A DNA stretch of 46,177 bases, taken from positions 1 through 46,177 of the forward strand of contig CALUGI010000027.1 of assembly GCA_944320135.1 (NCBI GenBank), read 5' to 3'. Shown here piece by piece: positions 26,366-34,340 of this stretch. The stretch comes from an uncultured Phocaeicola sp. (GTDB lineage: Bacteria > Bacteroidota > Bacteroidia > Bacteroidales > Bacteroidaceae). How positions within the stretch are numbered: position 1 is the first letter of the stretch; every line of letters starts with the position of its first letter. A program made the translations under genes and the position numbers. The notes below the pieces were generated by a model. It saw only the letters and a list, made by a program, of their open reading frames with translations. It ran no database searches and had not been told where the DNA came from.

Positions 26366-28273
26366 CTATACGGGGACGACCAGCAAAAAGGTTTGTCCTT
26401 TTTCCGCGTCCGTCTCCGACGTGAACTTCCCGTTGATGATTTTTACTCTTTCCGCAACGGTCATTTGCCCGATTCCTTTTCCTCCTTTGTCTTCGGCGGG
26501 GGCGAATGAACCGTTTCCGTTGTTTCTGATGCGGAGGGCCAGCGTGTCTCCGTCAAGCGACAGACGGACCTCTATTTTTGTCGCGTCAGCATGGCGGACT
26601 ATATTCGATAAAAGCTCCTGGATGATGCGATAAGTCTCGTAGGCTGTGCGCTCAGGTATTTCGCTCCATGCTTTCCCCTTGCATTCCTTGTCCATTGTGA
26701 TGTGCATGGAGCGGGGCAGATGGAGGCGGGCGATGTAGGACTCTGTCATTTCATCGAGTGTCGTGTACTGGAACTTGGGCGGCATCAGTTCGTGCGAGAT
26801 GTATCTCACGTCCTCGCGCACCTGTTCGGTAAGGTGCAGCAGGCTTTCTCTGGAATCTTCGGGGACGGACAAAGCCTGGATGTGGAGGCCGATGCCCAAC
26901 AGGTCGTTGCAGACCCCGTCGTGGAGCTCCTTGGCGAGCCTTGCGCGTTCCTGTTCCAAACCTTCGATGTAGCTCCGCGCTACATTCAGCTCTTCTTTCC
27001 GTCTTGCATGGCGGCGGCTCAATATATACCATAAGGTCAGGAAGAGCGAGACGGCAAGGAACGCGATGGCTGCAACCGTCCACCGCATGGTCTTGGCCTT
27101 CTGGGCAGACTGTTCCTCGTTGAGGCGGGCTATTTCGAGTTCCTTCTCCTGTGTCTCGTATTTCACCCTCAGTTCCGAAAGCTCCGTGTCGATGGCTTTC
27201 CTCCGGAGCGTGTCGGACGCGGCGATGGACTTTTCGTAATATTCCGCCGCCTGCTTGTACTCGTTCAGTCCGACGTAGTTGCGTGCCATGAGTTTGTACA
27301 GGTTGTCGATAGGGGTTTGGATGTTCAGGCTTCTTCCTTTCAGAATGCGGTGCTGTATGGCAAGGCTTTCCCGGTATCTGCCCAATGCAGAAAGAATCTG
27401 GAATTGGGTTTCCCGATAGCCCATGACTTCCGTCGAGCCTTCGGGGAGGAGGTTTGCCGCTTTGTCCGCTTCCTTCATGTAGCGGGCGATTGAGTCTCTG
27501 TCTTCGGTCTGGCGGAAGATGCTCAGCAGGAAAGTAAGGCATTGCAGTTCGAATTTCGGTTTTTGCTGCATTCGGGACTTCTCTAAGACGGGACGGATGA
27601 CCCGTACCGCCTCGTCATAGTTCTTCTGCAGGACGAAGATGCTTCCGGCGGTTGCGGCTGCATAGAGCGCCATGTCCATGTCGTCGCAATTTTCGGCCGT
27701 TTTCATGGCGCGGCGGACGTAGTGTTCGGCTTCCGCGAGCCGCGAAGTGTTGGCGTAGAGTATGCTGATGCTGGTGAGCAGGTGGACTTCTTCAGAAGGC
27801 GAGCGGTGTTTCTCCAGAAGTTTCAGGGCTTTGTTGTAGTAGTGCAGTGCCGAGTCGGGCATTTCCCGTCTGCGGTAGGTTACGCCGGTCGACGTGAGGA
27901 CGGAAACACGGTACATCGGGTCATGTCCGAGCCGTACCGCTTCTTTGTCGGCAGAAAGGAACATGTCGGTGGCGATGTCTGTCTTCCCGGCGGAGAAGTA
28001 GGCGTCGGCCAAGTCGTTCATCAGCGAAAGATAAGGTTCGGGCTTGTTCCTGTCGGCGTATTTCAGTCCCTCGGTGCAGAAGAAACGTGCAGAGTCATAA
28101 TTGCGGTAGGCGTAATATTCGCCCAGCCTGCAATATGCGGAGGCGATGCTGTCGCTGTTTCCTGCGTCCAGCGCGTGTTTGAGCCGTTCGTGCCATTGTG
28201 CCGAATCGTTCCCATCCGCCCGAACGGACAGACAGAAAATCGCCGACCAGCAGAAGAACATGATTGTTTTCAT
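26366..28273 (-). CDS. TPR-containing sensor histidine kinase (NarL/DesK type)
   Basis: The product is 635 aa. A signal peptide (about 1-19) exports a sensor region of about 350 residues made of TPR-like repeats (for example ALHYYNKALKLLEKH, AAEYYEKSIAASD). A coiled coil and one membrane helix (about 398-419) follow. The cytoplasmic part has a HisKA_3 box with phospho-acceptor His451 in AKELHDGVCNDLLGIGL, then HATPase_c with N box QELLSNIVRHADA and G box GGKGIGQM. It probably phosphorylates a LuxR-type regulator; none adjoins it, and the nearest is at 18927-19580. The start at 28273 was preferred because a promoter box at 28301-28308 overlaps the longer start at 28303. Confidence 0.92.
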   Translation of the reverse strand: MKTIMFFCWSAIFCLSVRADGNDSAQWHERLKHALDAGNSDSIASAYCRLGEYYAYRNYDSARFFCTEGLKYADRNKPEPYLSLMNDLADAYFSAGKTDIATDMFLSADKEAVRLGHDPMYRVSVLTSTGVTYRRREMPDSALHYYNKALKLLEKHRSPSEEVHLLTSISILYANTSRLAEAEHYVRRAMKTAENCDDMDMALYAAATAGSIFVLQKNYDEAVRVIRPVLEKSRMQQKPKFELQCLTFLLSIFRQTEDRDSIARYMKEADKAANLLPEGSTEVMGYRETQFQILSALGRYRESLAIQHRILKGRSLNIQTPIDNLYKLMARNYVGLNEYKQAAEYYEKSIAASDTLRRKAIDTELSELRVKYETQEKELEIARLNEEQSAQKAKTMRWTVAAIAFLAVSLFLTLWYILSRRHARRKEELNVARSYIEGLEQERARLAKELHDGVCNDLLGIGLHIQALSVPEDSRESLLHLTEQVREDVRYISHELMPPKFQYTTLDEMTESYIARLHLPRSMHITMDKECKGKAWSEIPERTAYETYRIIQELLSNIVRHADATKIEVRLSLDGDTLALRIRNNGNGSFAPAEDKGGKGIGQMTVAERVKIINGKFTSETDAEKGQTFLLVVPV

Positions 28274-28300
28274 AATCGTTGCTTGAATGATGTCCGGGAG

Positions 28301-28308
28301 CAAAAATA
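28301..28308 (-). promoter_or_regulatory. -7 box for the sensor kinase
   Basis: The minus strand reads TATTTTTG (TAnnTTTG) about 28 bp upstream of the chosen ATG at 28273. A second match (TAAATTTG) occurs about 20 bp further upstream, so the exact start point is uncertain. Confidence 0.5.
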
Positions 28309-28472
28309 AGAAAGATTATTCAAACGGCAAATTTAGAAGCGTTTCAGCTAAAAAAGCATAAAAGCGGGCGGCCGTGTCATGAAAGTGGGGCGCGTTTGGA
28401 ACCAGGCTCTGAAAAAATGCGTAACTTGACACCCGATTAACCTGCCTATGTCTGGCAATAGAGGATAGAATT

Positions 28473-30137
28473 ATGCTGCAGATTTACTGTAAGAACAACA
28501 ACCTGACCAAGGACTTCCCGGAAGGAAGCTCCTTGATGGACATCTACAACGGCTTCGGCCTGCAGATGCCTTACGGACCCGTGAGCGCGAAAGTGAACAA
28601 CAAAGTGGAGAGCCTTACTTTCCGTGTCTATTTCAACAAAGACGTGGAGTTTCTCGACTTCACCGTCGATTCGGGTATGCGCACATACGTGCGTTCGCTG
28701 GTCTTCATACTCGTCAAGGCGGTGGAAGACCTCTATCCGATGGGGAACGTCACGCTCGAACATCCGATTTCGAGAGGATACTTCTGCAAGCTGCATATCG
28801 ACCGTTCTGTCGGGCTGGACGATGCTATCCGCATCAAGCAGAGGATGCAGGAAATCATCGACGCGGATATTCCTTTCATACGCACGGAGTGCCATACGGA
28901 CGACATCGTGCGTCTGTTCAGCGAGCGGGGCATGTTCGACAAGGCGAAACTTCTCGCCACGTCCGGACAGCTTTATTCGTACTATTACCGGTTGGGCGAT
29001 ACCATCGACTGTTATTACAGCAGCCTTGTGCCAAGCACGGGCTTTATCCGCCGGTTCGACATCGTGAAGTATTACGACGGACTTCTTCTCCGGATTCCGA
29101 ACAAGGAGAATCCGGAGAAGCTGGAGGAGGTAGTGAAGCAGGAGAAGATGCTCGACGTGTTTCAAGAGTACCATCATTGGAACCAGATTTTGGGCATCAG
29201 CACGGTCGGCGACTTGAATGTGGTATGCAAACAAGGACGGGCCACCGAACTGATAAACGTGTCGGAAGCGCTTCAGGAAAAGAAGATTGCGCAGATAGCC
29301 GACGAGATAACCAACCGCACACAGAACGGGAAGCGGGTGAAGTTAGTGCTCATCTCCGGCCCTTCCTCTTCGGGAAAGACCACGTTCAGCAAGCGGCTCA
29401 GCATCCAGTTGATAACGAACGGGATGAGGCCCTATCCCATCTCGCTCGACGATTATTTCGTGAACCGCGACGACACGCCGTTGGGCGAGGACGGGAAGCA
29501 TGACTTCGAGTCGTTCAACGCCCTCGACTTGCCTTTCTTCGAGAAGCAGATGCAGGAGCTGATGGAAGGCAAGGAAATCGAGCTTCCGCGCTTTGACTTC
29601 CCTACGGGGAAGCGGGTGATGAGCGGCAGGAAGCTCCGCGTGGACGACAATATGATTCTGATTCTGGAGGGCATCCATGCGCTGAATCCCGGCCTGACGC
29701 CCAACATTCCGGCGGAACACAAATACAAGATTTACGTGTCGGCCCTCACCACGATTCTGCTGGACAATCACAACTACATACCTACGACGGACAACCGCCT
29801 GTTGCGCCGCATCATCCGCGACTACAAGTACCGCAACAATTCGGCGGAGGAAACCATTGCGCGCTGGCCGAGTGTGCGTGCCGGAGAAAGGAAGTGGATA
29901 TTCCCCTATCAGGAGAATGCGGACGCGATGTTCAATTCCGCCCTGCTTTTCGAGCTTCCCGTCTTGAAAGACCATGTGGAGCCTGTGCTGCGCAAGGTGC
30001 CCAAGCGCAGCCCGGAGTATTCCGAAGCCTATCGTCTGCTCCGTTTCCTCGACTATTTCGTGTCGGTGCAGGACAGCGAACTTCCTCCGACTTCCTTGCT
30101 CCGCGAGTTCTTGGGCGGGAGCAGCTTCAACTATTGA
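28473..30137 (+). CDS. Uridine-kinase-like P-loop kinase fused to TGS/threonyl-tRNA-synthetase-like N-terminus
   Basis: The product is 554 aa and cytoplasmic. The first ~60 residues resemble a TGS domain (LTKDFPEGSSLMDIYNGF), followed by a region like the second domain of threonyl-tRNA synthetases (about 60-250, including HPISRGYFCKLHIDRSVGL). The C-terminal half (about 285-554) is a phosphoribulokinase/uridine kinase P-loop domain with Walker A SGPSSSGKTTFSKRL, LDDYFVNRD and ILEGIHALNP. It presumably phosphorylates a nucleoside such as uridine; the role of the synthetase-like part is unknown. The architecture is known in Bacteroidetes and Firmicutes genomes. It has no co-operonic neighbour and ends in two terminators. 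Confidence 0.85.
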   Translation: MLQIYCKNNNLTKDFPEGSSLMDIYNGFGLQMPYGPVSAKVNNKVESLTFRVYFNKDVEFLDFTVDSGMRTYVRSLVFILVKAVEDLYPMGNVTLEHPISRGYFCKLHIDRSVGLDDAIRIKQRMQEIIDADIPFIRTECHTDDIVRLFSERGMFDKAKLLATSGQLYSYYYRLGDTIDCYYSSLVPSTGFIRRFDIVKYYDGLLLRIPNKENPEKLEEVVKQEKMLDVFQEYHHWNQILGISTVGDLNVVCKQGRATELINVSEALQEKKIAQIADEITNRTQNGKRVKLVLISGPSSSGKTTFSKRLSIQLITNGMRPYPISLDDYFVNRDDTPLGEDGKHDFESFNALDLPFFEKQMQELMEGKEIELPRFDFPTGKRVMSGRKLRVDDNMILILEGIHALNPGLTPNIPAEHKYKIYVSALTTILLDNHNYIPTTDNRLLRRIIRDYKYRNNSAEETIARWPSVRAGERKWIFPYQENADAMFNSALLFELPVLKDHVEPVLRKVPKRSPEYSEAYRLLRFLDYFVSVQDSELPPTSLLREFLGGSSFNY

Positions 30138-30203
30138 TGCCCGGAATCGAGCCGGCTGCCTTTGCTGAGGTGAAGCCAATTTCTGTCGGGCCTGCGGAAA
30201 ACG

Positions 30204-30280
30204 GGGCGGACTTTGCAATAGAAGTCCGCCCGGCTTTTTAAAGATGGCGGCCGTCTTTTTCGGGACGGGCCGCCTTGTTT
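30204..30280 (+). terminator. Two tandem intrinsic terminators
   Basis: The first has a perfect stem GGGCGGACTT (30204-30213) with AAGTCCGCCC (30222-30231) and a T run at 30235-30239. The second has a stem around GGCGGCC (30246) and GGCCGCC (ending 30274) followed by TTGTTTTT. Both read in the plus direction after the kinase gene. Confidence 0.85.
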
Positions 30281-30284
30281 TTCA

Positions 30285-30341
30285 GTTCTCTCCGTCCCTG
30301 TCCGTGAAATCTTGAAAGGGCGTATCCCGGATGCCGCAAAA
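30285..30341 (+). repeat. ~56-bp dispersed repeat, copy A
   Basis: It begins GTTCTCTCCG and ends CCGGATGCCGCAAAA. It matches 38348-38402 over nearly the whole length, with small gaps and about ten substitutions. Both copies sit directly after an intrinsic terminator. Confidence 0.75.
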
Positions 30342-30521
30342 CCTTGAACCTCATAATTATTTTCGCCCTGATAATCCGCTTTTTCTTCCATATAGTCACG
30401 CTATAGACATACTTGGTCGGTTTTGATGTTTTATTGAAAAATAGAAATCATTTTAATTCAATATCTTCGCATTGTTTAATGCAATTCGACAAATACGACA
30501 GAAACATACACTAATTTCTAA

Positions 30522-31241
30522 ATGAGAATGAGAATGAAAACGAAACTGCTTTTTTGTGCGGCTTTATTCTTGTCGGGCGTTTTGTATGCAAACGCACAGG
30601 CATCTCTTATCGGAGCGTTAGAAAAGAAGGATGCCACAGAAATGAATGAGAAAGATTTGAAGGAACAGGAAAAACAATTGAGCGGAGAGGCAACGAAACC
30701 GGAACAAAAGAGGTCGGGATTCGAAATCAGCTACCTCGGTGTGGAAGACGGATTTGGCCTTGACTTTTCCCTTCTTATGAAAGGATTTTATTTAAGCGGA
30801 GGGATGACGAACGGGAAAGATGTGAAGTATGGCGGAAAAACCATTATGCAGAACATAAAAGGATGGTATGCCGGAGTGGGCTATAACTATCGCTACTATA
30901 TCGTTCCGAGATTTTACATTGAAGGGCGTGCCGGAATCCTCTATTCGCATAGCTCTTACGAATATAAATCCGGTTCCGATAACCGCTCGTCGAGGGCTAT
31001 ACCGTCGAATTATGGGCAAAACCATTCATCGTCATCATCATCTTCTTCAAGTTGGGAAAAAGAAAGCGATGGCGGCATAGGGCTTGGAATCGCTCCGCAG
31101 ATAGGCATCTGCTTGTTTCAGGCGAAGTCTGGCAGCGATTTGTGTTTGATCGGTGGATACCATTGGACTTTTGCCGAGTTTAAATTTGACAAGGAGCACA
31201 AGAATGACTATTTCTCGGTCGGCATTGCAGTCAATTTCTAA
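30522..31241 (+). CDS. Predicted outer-membrane beta-barrel protein
   Basis: The product is 239 aa. A signal peptide (cleavage near ANAQ) is followed by a polar, Lys/Glu-rich stretch (about 30-65). Alternating strands then continue to a C-terminal ...YFSVGIAVNF, ending in Phe as outer-membrane barrels do. Strands such as GWYAGVGYNYRYYIVPRFYIEGRAGILY are typical. A run of nine serines (about 170-178) probably lies in a surface loop. Three in-frame ATGs lie within a repeated ATGAGA stretch; 30522 or 30534 may be used. It is the first of nine co-directional exported-protein genes. Function unknown. Confidence 0.7.
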   Translation: MRMRMKTKLLFCAALFLSGVLYANAQASLIGALEKKDATEMNEKDLKEQEKQLSGEATKPEQKRSGFEISYLGVEDGFGLDFSLLMKGFYLSGGMTNGKDVKYGGKTIMQNIKGWYAGVGYNYRYYIVPRFYIEGRAGILYSHSSYEYKSGSDNRSSRAIPSNYGQNHSSSSSSSSSWEKESDGGIGLGIAPQIGICLFQAKSGSDLCLIGGYHWTFAEFKFDKEHKNDYFSVGIAVNF

Positions 31242-31298
31242 GTGGTGCAATCCGGCATACAGTAAACGAAGATATTTAACCGCTTAATTTTTTGATTT

Positions 31299-31634
31299 AT
31301 GAAAAAGTTTTATTTTGAAATGAGACATGGATTGTGGTGCTTGACCATGCTGTTAGGATTGATTTGTTGTTTTTCGCTTTCTTCTTGCGGCGACGATGAT
31401 GACGAACCAGGAACAGAACAGAATGACGACCGTCCTGACAACAGTAATGAAGACGAAAATAATGACGAGGAAGGGGGCAATTTGCATGTCATGGAGTGTA
31501 CATGGTGTAAAGGAGACGGCGAATGTGCTAAATGTAATGGGGACGGATTAGATGCTTACAACCGCACGTGCGACAGTTGTGACGGGTCGGGTATATGTTC
31601 TCATTGCGAAGGTACAGGTGAAATCTGGTTCTGA
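31299..31634 (+). CDS. Surface-type lipoprotein with DnaJ-like CxxCxGxG cysteine cluster
   Basis: The product is 111 aa. A long signal peptide ends in LSSC (Cys30), followed at once by GDDDDEP, an acidic run resembling the Bacteroidetes lipoprotein export signal for the cell surface. An acidic linker follows. The last ~48 residues hold four CxxC pairs in CTWCKGDG, CAKCNGDG, CDSCDGSG and CSHCEGTG. This is the pattern of DnaJ-type zinc fingers, which bind two zinc ions. Such a domain on a surface lipoprotein is unexpected; metal binding or thiol chemistry are possible, but neither is shown. Its leader closely resembles that of the next gene. Confidence 0.75.
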   Translation: MKKFYFEMRHGLWCLTMLLGLICCFSLSSCGDDDDEPGTEQNDDRPDNSNEDENNDEEGGNLHVMECTWCKGDGECAKCNGDGLDAYNRTCDSCDGSGICSHCEGTGEIWF

Positions 31635-31651
31635 TAAAAGAGATTTTTTCC

Positions 31652-32239
31652 ATGAAAAAAGATTATTTCAGCATAAAGTATTTGTCATGGAGCATGACCG
31701 TACTTTCAATACTGCTTTTTTGCAGCCTTTCTTTCACGTCTTGCGGCGATGATGATGACGAGCCGGAAACAGAGCAGGACGGTGACGGAAACAACATCCC
31801 AAGCGGAAACGAAGGTGGCGGAGATGAAACTTCTGTTTATTCATGGGCCAATATGCAGGGTGTGTGGATGGAAGACAGATATGAAGCCTGTGCTGCTGAA
31901 ATAGCAGTCTATAAACAGCAGAATGTTTCAAGCGGTGTGTATTATAACAATGATTTTCGGGCGCATGGCATACAGTTCGACGGTGAAGGGCACATGAAAG
32001 AGCTGAGAGTGGAAATGAAAGCATTTCATAACAGCGGAGCTCTTGTGTTTGAAACCATCTATGCGGGCGATGGAGAGATAGTGTATTGGACAGATGTGGA
32101 AGGTGACGACTACGGCAGCGAACAATACACCATCGAAGGAAACAATATCTGTCTTTACGGACAGGAAAGATATGAGATTCGCACTCCCAATCACTTTGTC
32201 GAACCGGGAACCCGTAAGGTTTATGTAAGAGTGAAATGA
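31652..32239 (+). CDS. Surface-type lipoprotein of unknown function
   Basis: The product is 195 aa. The signal peptide ends in FTSC (Cys31), then GDDDDEPETEQ, almost identical to the leader of the preceding lipoprotein, implying duplication of the export module. After a Gly/Asn/Glu-rich linker, residues about 65-195 form a beta-rich domain (MQGVWMEDRYEA..., later YTIEGNNICLYG) reminiscent of lipocalin-like DUFs of Bacteroidetes lipoproteins; this is only an impression. It begins 17 bp after the previous stop. Confidence 0.7.
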   Translation: MKKDYFSIKYLSWSMTVLSILLFCSLSFTSCGDDDDEPETEQDGDGNNIPSGNEGGGDETSVYSWANMQGVWMEDRYEACAAEIAVYKQQNVSSGVYYNNDFRAHGIQFDGEGHMKELRVEMKAFHNSGALVFETIYAGDGEIVYWTDVEGDDYGSEQYTIEGNNICLYGQERYEIRTPNHFVEPGTRKVYVRVK

Positions 32240-32384
32240 CAATGCCTGCAACCGTAGAAACGGCAAAAGACGGAAGGGACTGTTTCTGAGGCGGAACGGT
32301 CTCTCCGCATTTTTGGGGTTTCCTTTCAGAAGGTTCGAATTATAACGAACGTTTTGGATTCCGTACAGTTTAAAGATTTGAAAT

Positions 32385-33353
32385 ATGAGAAAGCTATTGA
32401 TTGCATTTATCGTATGTTGCATGATGCCGTCTTTTGCCAACGGGCAAGAGGCTGGCCAGAAAGCAGCGAAAAAACCTTCTGTCATGGTAGTTCCTTCATT
32501 GCCTTGGTGTAAAGAGCATGGGTATGTCACTACCGTAACCCAGCAGGGGGTAACGAAAGAATTTCCGGATTATGCGAAAGCGGCCGGAGATGCAGACTTG
32601 TTTGCGGTTATTACGAAACTCGGAGAGTTAATGGCCGAGCGGGGATTGGTGTTAAAAGACTATGCTGCCGCAGCAAGGAATGCTGAGCAGCTGACCTTGG
32701 AAACGGAAATGCTTGTTAGCGGCAGTTCGGGAGCAAGCATTGTGGAATCACCGATGGATCGCTTGCTGAATGTGGCAAAAGCCGACATCTTGGTAGAAGT
32801 AGGGTGGGTTATCAATACCGTAGGACCGAAACATTCCATCACCTACAATCTGCGTGGTATAGACGCGTATACCAGCAACCAAGTTGCGGCGGCGCAAGGT
32901 ACAGGCGAACAGTCTTTTTCGGCTGAAGTCCCTGTCTTGCTCGAAGAAGCGGTGATTGTTAACATCGACCAGTTTGCCTCGCAGATGCAGATGCATTTTG
33001 ACGACCTTCTTAGCAATGGCCGCTCAGTCAGTATCGTCATCCAAACATTCGACAATGATGAAGGCATCAACCTGGAAACAGAGTTTGACGGCATGGAACT
33101 TCAGGAAATTATAGATGAATGGATGGCGGAAAACACGGTTCAGGGCCGTTACAGTCTGGATGTCGCTACAGAATCGACCATGCTTTTCAACAATGTGCGG
33201 ATTCCGTTGTTCAAAGCCAACGGCGCGTCTATGGACACGCGGGCGTTTGTTTCTGAATTGCGGCGAATGCTAAGAAAAGAGCCGTACAACATTCAGAGCA
33301 AACTTACCGCTACCGGGTTAGGAAGGGCAAGGCTGACAATCGGAGAAAAGTAA
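32385..33353 (+). CDS. Secreted DUF6175-like protein, possibly CsgG/TolB-N-like
   Basis: The product is 322 aa. A signal peptide is cleaved near FANG-Q (about residue 20). KPSVMVVPSLPWCKEHG opens a domain of about 220 residues. The segment ADILVEVGWVINTVGP, then a YNLRGIDAYTSNQVAAAQGTG strand pair and repeated hydrophobic strands, recalls CsgG/LPP20/TolB N-terminal folds. The C-terminal ~90 residues form a second small domain. The DUF6175 assignment is from memory and moderately certain. A 145-bp gap with a weak hairpin separates it from the lipoprotein genes, so a second promoter is possible. It is periplasmic, with no lipobox. Confidence 0.65.
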   Translation: MRKLLIAFIVCCMMPSFANGQEAGQKAAKKPSVMVVPSLPWCKEHGYVTTVTQQGVTKEFPDYAKAAGDADLFAVITKLGELMAERGLVLKDYAAAARNAEQLTLETEMLVSGSSGASIVESPMDRLLNVAKADILVEVGWVINTVGPKHSITYNLRGIDAYTSNQVAAAQGTGEQSFSAEVPVLLEEAVIVNIDQFASQMQMHFDDLLSNGRSVSIVIQTFDNDEGINLETEFDGMELQEIIDEWMAENTVQGRYSLDVATESTMLFNNVRIPLFKANGASMDTRAFVSELRRMLRKEPYNIQSKLTATGLGRARLTIGEK

Positions 33354-33375
33354 AGAAACCTGCAAAAACAAGATC

Positions 33376-34320
33376 ATGAAAATAAAACATATCATAACAA
33401 GTTGCTTGCTGGGTATAGGCGTTCTGTCATCCTTGCAAGCGCAAGAAAGAGATTGCGACATCCACTTTATGGCAATTTTGCCTCCGCAAGATGCGAGCAT
33501 GTCGGAGACTGTGTCCGAACAGCTTTTCAACAGGCTTTGCAGCGCAATATCAAGTGCAGACGTGTATGCAGATGAAGATTATGCCAGATTCTTTGTCTCG
33601 GCACGCATGACCCCTCTCTTTAAAGAAACGATTCCGGGACCGCCTGCAAATACAGCCGTTACTCTTTCCGTAAACCTATATATAGGTGACATTGCCGGAC
33701 AAAAGATATTTATGACGCAGAATCTGGAATTGCGGGGAGTGGGAAGAAGCGAAGAACGAGCTTGCATTAACGCGCTTCGCGGATTGAAACCCGGCAATGC
33801 AAAGGTGAGGAGATTGGTAGAAGAAGGCAAGAAGAAGGTGATAGACTATTACAACAAGAACTTTGACAACATTGTGGCAAAAGCGAAACAATGTGCAGCC
33901 ATGAAACAAAACGCTGAAGCCTTGTTTTATATAACCTCCATACCGGAATGCTGCAACAGATATGATGAAGCGAGCAGGTTGGCGTTAAGCTATTACAAAC
34001 TTTATATCGATAACAATTGCCGCGATTTGGCAATGAAGGCGCGCAATGCCTGGATGCAAAGCCCTGATGCGAAGGGGGCCGCAGAGGTTGCCTTTTATTT
34101 GAATCAGATTGACCCGGACGCTGAATGTTATGATGAGGCGGAATCGCTTTACAAAGAAGTAAAGGGAAAAATGAAGGACGATTGGGAGTTTGAGATAAGG
34201 CAGAAATACAATGACGCCGTTGATATCGAAAAGTCAAAGATAGAAGCGGCGCGTGCCGTTGGGGTAGCTTATGGAAACGGGCAAAAAGAAAAAACGACCA
34301 ATCTGATGTGGCTAAAATAA
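33376..34320 (+). CDS. Secreted protein of unknown function with LPP20-like and helical-repeat parts
   Basis: The product is 314 aa. A signal peptide (about 1-21, SLQAQ) is followed by a beta-rich region (about 28-115) ending in LELRGVGRSEERACINALRGL. From about 140 on it is largely helical, with TPR-like pairs (AEALFYITSIPECCNRYDEA, RYDEASRLALSYYKLYI), Cys-containing. The first part recalls the ring-building domain of LPP20/CsgG proteins, which is a guess from pattern. It starts 22 bp after the DUF6175-like gene, so co-expression is likely. No enzyme motif is seen. Confidence 0.6.
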   Translation: MKIKHIITSCLLGIGVLSSLQAQERDCDIHFMAILPPQDASMSETVSEQLFNRLCSAISSADVYADEDYARFFVSARMTPLFKETIPGPPANTAVTLSVNLYIGDIAGQKIFMTQNLELRGVGRSEERACINALRGLKPGNAKVRRLVEEGKKKVIDYYNKNFDNIVAKAKQCAAMKQNAEALFYITSIPECCNRYDEASRLALSYYKLYIDNNCRDLAMKARNAWMQSPDAKGAAEVAFYLNQIDPDAECYDEAESLYKEVKGKMKDDWEFEIRQKYNDAVDIEKSKIEAARAVGVAYGNGQKEKTTNLMWLK

Positions 34321-34340
34321 TCCAAACAAACATATTATTT

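Larger units (their letters stand above)
30138..30521 (+). other. Intergenic region before the nine-gene export cluster
   Basis: No gene is seen. The first half holds two terminators, then a ~56-bp element (30285-30341) that recurs at 38348. The A/T-rich second half carries a weak -7-like box TATCTTCG at 30462-30469, a single mismatch from TAnnTTTG, about 50 bp upstream of the first gene of the cluster. Confidence 0.6.
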
